From: Thiotrichaceae bacterium
GTDB lineage: Bacteria; Pseudomonadota; Gammaproteobacteria; Thiotrichales; Thiotrichaceae
Direction of reading: 5' to 3'
Assembly (NCBI GenBank): GCA_027008665.1
Contig: JALVEA010000263.1
Location: 1-9,860, forward strand
DNA length: 9,860 nt
Below the pieces are notes generated by a model. The model did not search any database and was not told the origin of the DNA. It saw nothing but the letters and a program-made list of their open reading frames with translations. Shown piece by piece: positions 5,612-9,860 of the stretch. The first letter of the stretch is position 1. Each line of letters starts with the position of its first letter. The position numbers and the translations under genes are program-made.

Positions 5612-6694
5612 TCATGATCTGTAGCGGTTATTAATAAATTTTCTCATTGGGGTTTCAAAAAATTTATAAGAGAAAATTGAGGTAATAATAAGCAATATTA
5701 AAAAAATATAAAAATGTAATTCATTTGACAAGCTTATTTTGCTTGCTATTAGTTTATCGTAAATTCCATGTAAGGGTTTTTGTAAAATATAGAGTGAGAA
5801 GCTCGCTTCTCCTAATAGTACGAGCCATTTATTGCTTAATATCGAAGCGATTGAACCTGTTTGTTGGGATAGCAATACAATAAACAGTAAAAATGCAGGG
5901 GCGATTAAGCCATTAGTATAGGCTATCTTAATACCAAGAAGATTCTCCATACTTGGTCTATACATTAGCAATAAAATAATCAGTAAGATTGAAGTAAATA
6001 GCCATAGAGAATTGTATTTGAGTGCTTTTAGAGGTTTGTTTTTAAACAATACTCCCGTTAAAAATCCTACTATAAAGGCATTCAAATGCATTAATGGGTT
6101 ATAAAAAAGAAAATCATGCAATAGCGATTTGGGAATATAGTTATCACTATTATGCAGTCCTAATACCGTTATTTGGGTGATAAGCCAAAGCAATATGCCA
6201 AAAATAATGAGCCGATGTGTTCCATGCTTGTAAATACTGAAGAGTAAAAAGGGGAAGCATAAATAAAAGAAGGCTTCAACAGAGAGTGACCAACCCGGTG
6301 TATTTAAGGTAATAGGGTAGCTAGGTATCCATGCTTGTAGCATGGTTAAATGCAAGGGCAGAGTCAGTGGGTCGTCGCTGAGTGTTTGGTATTTTGCGAG
6401 GACAATCAGTAATAGCGCAAGCAGGTAAACGGGGTAGATGCGTGCAAAACGGGCTAACCAATATTTCCATTGATTGAAATTATGCTGTGATTGTTCATGC
6501 TGTTGTGGGCGATAATAGGCGATAGCCATAATAAAGCCTGACAATAGATAAAAATAATTAACCGCGATAGGGCCTGCGGTGACGACTTCATGTAGGTAGG
6601 GGATGTTTGCAGGGAAAACATCCATACCATAATGAAAAAAGACAACCGAAAGGGCGGCAATAAAGCGTGTAAATGTTATTTGATCAAGTTGCAT
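5612..6694 (-). CDS. Acyltransferase-3 family membrane protein (probable exopolysaccharide O-acyltransferase)
   Basis: This is a multi-pass inner-membrane acyltransferase of the OafA/WecH family, which moves acetyl or similar groups onto sugars of surface polysaccharides. The 360 residues contain roughly ten hydrophobic segments. The family marks are LTRF-like TFTRFIAALSVVFFHYG at the N-terminus with His21 (the conserved essential histidine), NYFYLLSGFIMA (about 46-57), the RFARIYP motif (82-88) and PGWSLSVEAFFYLCFP (about 133-148). There is no added SGNH domain. Its ATG overlaps the stop of the upstream phosphotransferase gene (TAATG) and has no ribosome site of its own, which points to translational coupling and a shared pathway. 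The context suggests it decorates the repeat unit made by this locus; the acyl group and acceptor cannot be read from the sequence. Confidence 0.93.
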   Translation of the reverse strand: MQLDQITFTRFIAALSVVFFHYGMDVFPANIPYLHEVVTAGPIAVNYFYLLSGFIMAIAYYRPQQHEQSQHNFNQWKYWLARFARIYPVYLLALLLIVLAKYQTLSDDPLTLPLHLTMLQAWIPSYPITLNTPGWSLSVEAFFYLCFPFLLFSIYKHGTHRLIIFGILLWLITQITVLGLHNSDNYIPKSLLHDFLFYNPLMHLNAFIVGFLTGVLFKNKPLKALKYNSLWLFTSILLIILLLMYRPSMENLLGIKIAYTNGLIAPAFLLFIVLLSQQTGSIASILSNKWLVLLGEASFSLYILQKPLHGIYDKLIASKISLSNELHFYIFLILLIITSIFSYKFFETPMRKFINNRYRS

Positions 6695-8085
6695 TAGTAG
6701 GCATTTTTATCAATAAAGCCACGGAAAATGGTGAGAAAGATAATTTTAATATCAAGCCATAAGGTCCATTCACGCATATATTCTAAGTCAAATTCAACTC
6801 GCTTCTCCATTTTATAAATGGTATTGGTTTCACCTCGCCAGCCATTGATCTGTGCCCAACCTGTAATACCCGGTTTAACAAGATGGCGTAACATATAGCC
6901 AGGAATACGTGAACGATATTGTTCATTATGGGCAACAGCATGAGGGCGTGGCCCTACAATTGACATATGACCTTGGATGACATTAATGAACTGTGGTAGC
7001 TCGTCTAATGAGGTTTTACGCAAAAATTGTCCTACAGGTGTAAAGCGAGTATCGTTTTTAGAGGCTTGCGTTACTTTATCACCGTCTTCGCAGACCGTCA
7101 TACTACGGAACTTCCACACTTTTATTTTTTCTCCATTTAAACCATAGCGCGTTTGTTTAAAGATAATAGGCCCTTTAGAGGTAAATTTAACTGCTAAGGC
7201 AATGGCGAGCATAATAGGGGAAATAAGGATCAAAATAATACTGCTAATAAGAACATCTTCAATACGCTTGAGCAAGGCATGATCCGCTGAGAAGGGTGAA
7301 TCATAGATACATAAAACAGGAGTATTTGCTATTTCCATAAACTTACTTTGGAGTAGGTTTGTGGTGAAGTAATCTGGTAAAAGGCGGATAGGGGTAGCCG
7401 TGTCGGAGAGTGCTTCTAGTAGTTTTAGCATTTTACCTTTTGCTTCAACTGGAAGGGCAAAATATATTTGATCCCATTCACCTTTGCAGGCAGATTCAAT
7501 AAGATCATCAAAATCACCTAAATATTGGTATGAATCAAAGTTTATATTTTTAGGAGGTTCTCCATTCACTTTTTGATCATAAAAGCCAGCAACATGATAG
7601 CCATACTCTGGTTTCCCTTCTAAATCACGCGCAAATCTTAAGCCATTTTCTGTTATACCAACAATAGCAACAGTGCGATTATTTAGCCCAATACGTTTGA
7701 AATGTGAAAATATTTTACGCAAGCCATAACGGGCTAGAATAATAAAGAGGGGGGTGGAAATGGACCAGGATATTAAGACAATCCGTGAAAATTGCTCACT
7801 GGTTTTAGTAATGAAAGCAATCAGTACCAAAGATAAAAAGGTTAATATCCATGTGATAATAACTCTAATGGCTTCATCTCGTAAGGGACGAGCGCTCCAT
7901 GAGGTGTATATTTCGGTAAAGCGACTAATAATACCAAATAAAATAACGGCACATAAACCCGCAATAATATAACTATTTAAATAGTAAAATTTAGTATAAA
8001 AAACACCTAAAGAAAGAACAAATAAAATGGTCAGGTTATCTGTGCTACGATAAATTAATTCCGAACTAATTCTCTTATCTTCCAC
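6694..8085 (-). CDS. Undecaprenyl-phosphate sugar-1-phosphate transferase (WcaJ/EPS priming type)
   Basis: This is the priming enzyme of polysaccharide synthesis: it transfers a sugar-1-phosphate, probably glucose by similarity to WcaJ, from the UDP-sugar to undecaprenyl phosphate on the cytosolic face of the inner membrane. The 463 residues are full length for the polyisoprenyl-phosphate hexose-1-phosphate transferases. Several N-terminal membrane helices (about 18-118) are followed by a Rossmann-like domain beginning NRTVAIVGITENG (about 136-250). The catalytic C-terminal domain has a membrane helix with the conserved Ser-Pro kink (about 277-300), KFRSM (325-329), the Asp-Glu dyad Asp361-Glu362 in SLDELPQ, VGPRPH (377-382), and GWAQINGWRGET (409-420), whose end is typical of the WcaJ subgroup. 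The start is GTG with a weak AGAGA upstream; an ATG at 8099 is out of frame. Its stop overlaps the acyltransferase start. Confidence 0.95.
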   Translation of the reverse strand: MEDKRISSELIYRSTDNLTILFVLSLGVFYTKFYYLNSYIIAGLCAVILFGIISRFTEIYTSWSARPLRDEAIRVIITWILTFLSLVLIAFITKTSEQFSRIVLISWSISTPLFIILARYGLRKIFSHFKRIGLNNRTVAIVGITENGLRFARDLEGKPEYGYHVAGFYDQKVNGEPPKNINFDSYQYLGDFDDLIESACKGEWDQIYFALPVEAKGKMLKLLEALSDTATPIRLLPDYFTTNLLQSKFMEIANTPVLCIYDSPFSADHALLKRIEDVLISSIILILISPIMLAIALAVKFTSKGPIIFKQTRYGLNGEKIKVWKFRSMTVCEDGDKVTQASKNDTRFTPVGQFLRKTSLDELPQFINVIQGHMSIVGPRPHAVAHNEQYRSRIPGYMLRHLVKPGITGWAQINGWRGETNTIYKMEKRVEFDLEYMREWTLWLDIKIIFLTIFRGFIDKNAY

Positions 8086-8129
8086 TTGATTTCTCTCATA
8101 TATCTTCAGTTAATAACAATGGTAACAAT

Positions 8130-8135
8130 AGTCAA
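8130..8135 (-). promoter_or_regulatory. Possible -35 element before the priming transferase gene
   Basis: In the gap between the second glycosyltransferase and the phosphotransferase, the - strand carries TTGACT, close to the consensus TTGACA. At standard spacing only weak -10 words such as TTAACT follow, so this is a tentative internal promoter about 45 bases before the GTG start. Confidence 0.22.
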
Positions 8136-8207
8136 TGCTTGTTGGTTTTACACAAAGGAACTAACCAATGGCACTATTTTTGTGATGGTAGAATTGTTCA
8201 CATCTTG

Positions 8208-9044
8208 TTACCTTGAGGATAAATCTTTTTCCCATTTATAATTTTTCAATTGCTTTAATTGCAGTATGGAACGCACGCGTATAATCAAAGCAATGAGAAT
8301 ATAAAAAGAAGCGGGAATAAAATTTCGGCTGAGTAATCTCGATAGCATTACATTGCCATAATTTTTAGCTTCTTTAATTGGGCATTGTTGAGTACGAGAT
8401 AATTCCATATTACCCAGACGTGCCCGCGTCTTAATTTTGATCAATGAAACGATATCTCTAGGTGCTTGAATATAGATTTCAGTCCCTTCAATATTTGATA
8501 TTTCACTGTTCTTAAAATGACAACGCACATAGCCGTCATCATTAATAATCTCAGGGAATTTTTTAAAACGTTGTCGCCCTTGTTGAGTGATAATATAACT
8601 ACAAGTTGCGATCACTCCCTCTTTTATATAGGGTAAATTAACCCATATCTGGTAGTATTTTTTGACTAACCAAGAGGATTTAGAGGTGTCAATAATAGGG
8701 GTGGGAGCCGCTAATAAGACATTGCTGTTTTCTAATTTTTGAGTGATCTGGCTAATACAATTGTCGCTAAGCTGAGTATCTGCATCGATATAAAAAACGG
8801 GATAGTTTATGCCAATTTCTTTTGCCACAATTTCGGCTTCATTGAGGGCATTCACTTTTGATGGTTTTTGTATATCCAGACAAATAGCAGAAGGGAATTT
8901 CTGTTTAACAATTTCAGCAGTGTTATCGGTACAGCCATTGCATGCGACAATTAGATGATCAACACCTTTTTGCTTGATAATGCTGTTGAGGCAATTTTCA
9001 ATAACCCCAGCTTCATTATGTGCGGGTACAATAACAGTAGCCAT
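8208..9044 (-). CDS. Family 2 glycosyltransferase
   Basis: This is a GT-A fold glycosyltransferase that probably adds one sugar to the lipid-linked repeat unit at the cytosolic membrane face. I place the start at the ATG at 9044 (278 residues), because the protein then begins MATVIVPAHNEAGVIENCL, exactly where this family starts. An upstream ATG at 9098 would add 18 residues that overlap the preceding gene. AAGGA lies 11 bases before the chosen ATG, and the previous stop is 2 bases before it. Visible marks are the nucleotide-binding start VPAHNEA (6-12), ACNGCTDNTAEIV, the metal-binding DAD (Asp87, Asp89 in YIDADTQL) and a possible acceptor-site acidic motif NDDGYVR (168-174). A hydrophobic segment near the C-terminus (about 242-261) may tie it to the membrane. 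Donor and linkage cannot be told. Confidence 0.9.
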   Translation of the reverse strand: MATVIVPAHNEAGVIENCLNSIIKQKGVDHLIVACNGCTDNTAEIVKQKFPSAICLDIQKPSKVNALNEAEIVAKEIGINYPVFYIDADTQLSDNCISQITQKLENSNVLLAAPTPIIDTSKSSWLVKKYYQIWVNLPYIKEGVIATCSYIITQQGRQRFKKFPEIINDDGYVRCHFKNSEISNIEGTEIYIQAPRDIVSLIKIKTRARLGNMELSRTQQCPIKEAKNYGNVMLSRLLSRNFIPASFYILIALIIRVRSILQLKQLKNYKWEKDLSSR

Positions 9045-9046
9045 AA

Positions 9047-9860
9047 TTAACGATATCCTTTTAACCAAGAGTGACGTTGTTGTAAGATGGTTTTCCATTC
9101 TATCAGGAGACTTTTTTTGTCTCTTTTTAACAACACTTGCACATTGTAAGACAAAACTTTATTAATTACATGCATTAATAACAAATTTTTAAATAAAAAT
9201 TGTTTCCAGCGTGGCGTGTGTTTATTAATAAGCTCTGCTTTACCTTTTAGAAGTTTGATCATTTTTCCTGAGAAGTTGGCCTCACTAACTCCTCCATGAT
9301 GGATAATACGTGCATTTGGGCTGACAATCGGTTGCTTTCCCTTTTTTATGGCGCGAATGCAATAGTCGGCTTCTTCAGCGTACATAAAGAAGGTGTCATC
9401 AAGACCATCTAATTGTTTCCAAAGATCTCTTGTGGTAAGAAAAAAACAGCCAGTGATCACATCAACCTTGCGAATACTATTACGGTCCCAACAACCATAA
9501 TTATCATGGTTAAAAAAACAGCTTGAACGAAAAATTTTGCTTAAACCTAATGCGCTAAATAAGAGGGTTTGAAAAGATAATCTTGCCCTAGCGTTATTAG
9601 GATTTAATGATAAATCATTATTGAGTGTAATCCCTCCCCAAATTCCTGCTTCTGGTTTTTCTTGTGCGAAGTACATGATTTTATCAATTGCCCCCTCAAG
9701 AATAATAGTATCTGGGTTTAGTAACAGGATATAGTCGGAATCAGTCGCTTTTGCTCCAAGATTGACACCACCTGCAAAGCCTAGATTTTGTTTTGATTCA
9801 ATTAAGGTGATATCAGGGAAGTTATCACGAATAACAGCCACAGAATTATCAGGTGAATTA
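9047..9860 (-). CDS. Family 2 glycosyltransferase, rhamnosyltransferase-like (5' end outside the window)
   Basis: This is a second GT-A glycosyltransferase, cut by the right edge: the frame stays open to the last base, and about 270 residues are visible. A GTG at 9841 could be taken as a start, but the upstream codons read NSPDNS, which completes the family motif that normally lies about 35 residues inside such proteins, so the true start is to the right. Further marks are NLGFAGGVNLGA, the metal site in LLLNPDT, TGCFFLTTRDLWKQLDGLDDTFFMYAEEADYCIR and the HHGG motif. This pattern is typical of WbbL/RfbF-like rhamnosyltransferases. There is no membrane segment in the visible part. The next glycosyltransferase starts 2 bases after its stop, so the two are coupled. 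Donor sugar is uncertain. Confidence 0.93.
   Translation of the reverse strand, partial: NSPDNSVAVIRDNFPDITLIESKQNLGFAGGVNLGAKATDSDYILLLNPDTIILEGAIDKIMYFAQEKPEAGIWGGITLNNDLSLNPNNARARLSFQTLLFSALGLSKIFRSSCFFNHDNYGCWDRNSIRKVDVITGCFFLTTRDLWKQLDGLDDTFFMYAEEADYCIRAIKKGKQPIVSPNARIIHHGGVSEANFSGKMIKLLKGKAELINKHTPRWKQFLFKNLLLMHVINKVLSYNVQVLLKRDKKSLLIEWKTILQQRHSWLKGYR

Noticed and set aside
5405..5617. Open frame of 70 codons on the + strand in the spacer before the Wzc-like gene
   Set aside because: It has a TTG start, no ribosome site, no recognisable protein features, and it runs against the operon.
8181..8202. CRP-like TGTGA...TCACA pair
   Set aside because: The spacer is 12 bases instead of the 6 required for a CRP site.

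Overview
The window looks like chromosomal DNA of an AT-rich gammaproteobacterium. The evidence is the gammaproteobacterial-type DnaX tail and YbaB, an HIT protein ending in the typical HinT tail, and a Wzc-type chain-length kinase in which the membrane protein and the tyrosine kinase are one polypeptide. The genus cannot be fixed from this sequence; Thiotrichales- or Methylococcales-like bacteria are only a guess.

Layout. Positions 1-1323 (+ strand) hold a housekeeping group: the 3' end of dnaX (DNA polymerase III tau/gamma), ybaB (nucleoid-associated protein) and a hinT-type HIT hydrolase. recR, which often follows ybaB, is not there. Everything from 1470 to the right edge is on the - strand and is transcribed right to left. 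In transcription order it runs: a family 2 glycosyltransferase cut by the right edge, a second family 2 glycosyltransferase 2 bases later, a gap of about 120 bases, a polyprenyl-phosphate sugar-1-phosphate transferase (WcaJ type), an acyltransferase-3 membrane protein whose start overlaps the previous stop, a gap of about 210 bases, a Wzc-like tyrosine autokinase, a membrane-anchored J-domain protein, a non-coding stretch of about 290 bases, and an M23 (LytM) peptidase. The hinT and M23 genes converge on a 146-base spacer with no convincing terminator.

How the genes work together. The - strand block is part of an exopolysaccharide or capsule locus. The phosphotransferase would load the first sugar onto undecaprenyl phosphate, the two glycosyltransferases would extend the repeat unit, and the acyltransferase would decorate it. 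The Wzc-like protein would control chain length and export through tyrosine phosphorylation. Flippase, polymerase, outer-membrane export channel and tyrosine phosphatase are not in the window and would be expected to the right. The membrane J-domain protein directly after the kinase is the least conventional part of the locus.

Most notable non-coding signals. First, a ten-A tract in dnaX (41-50) where a slip of one base in either direction ends translation within about 20 bases, so the gene probably makes a short gamma as well as tau. Second, a compact run of adjacent hairpins at about 2199-2269, in the leader of the M23 gene. Third, three copies of one 8-base word close to the M23 start that can form mutually exclusive hairpins.
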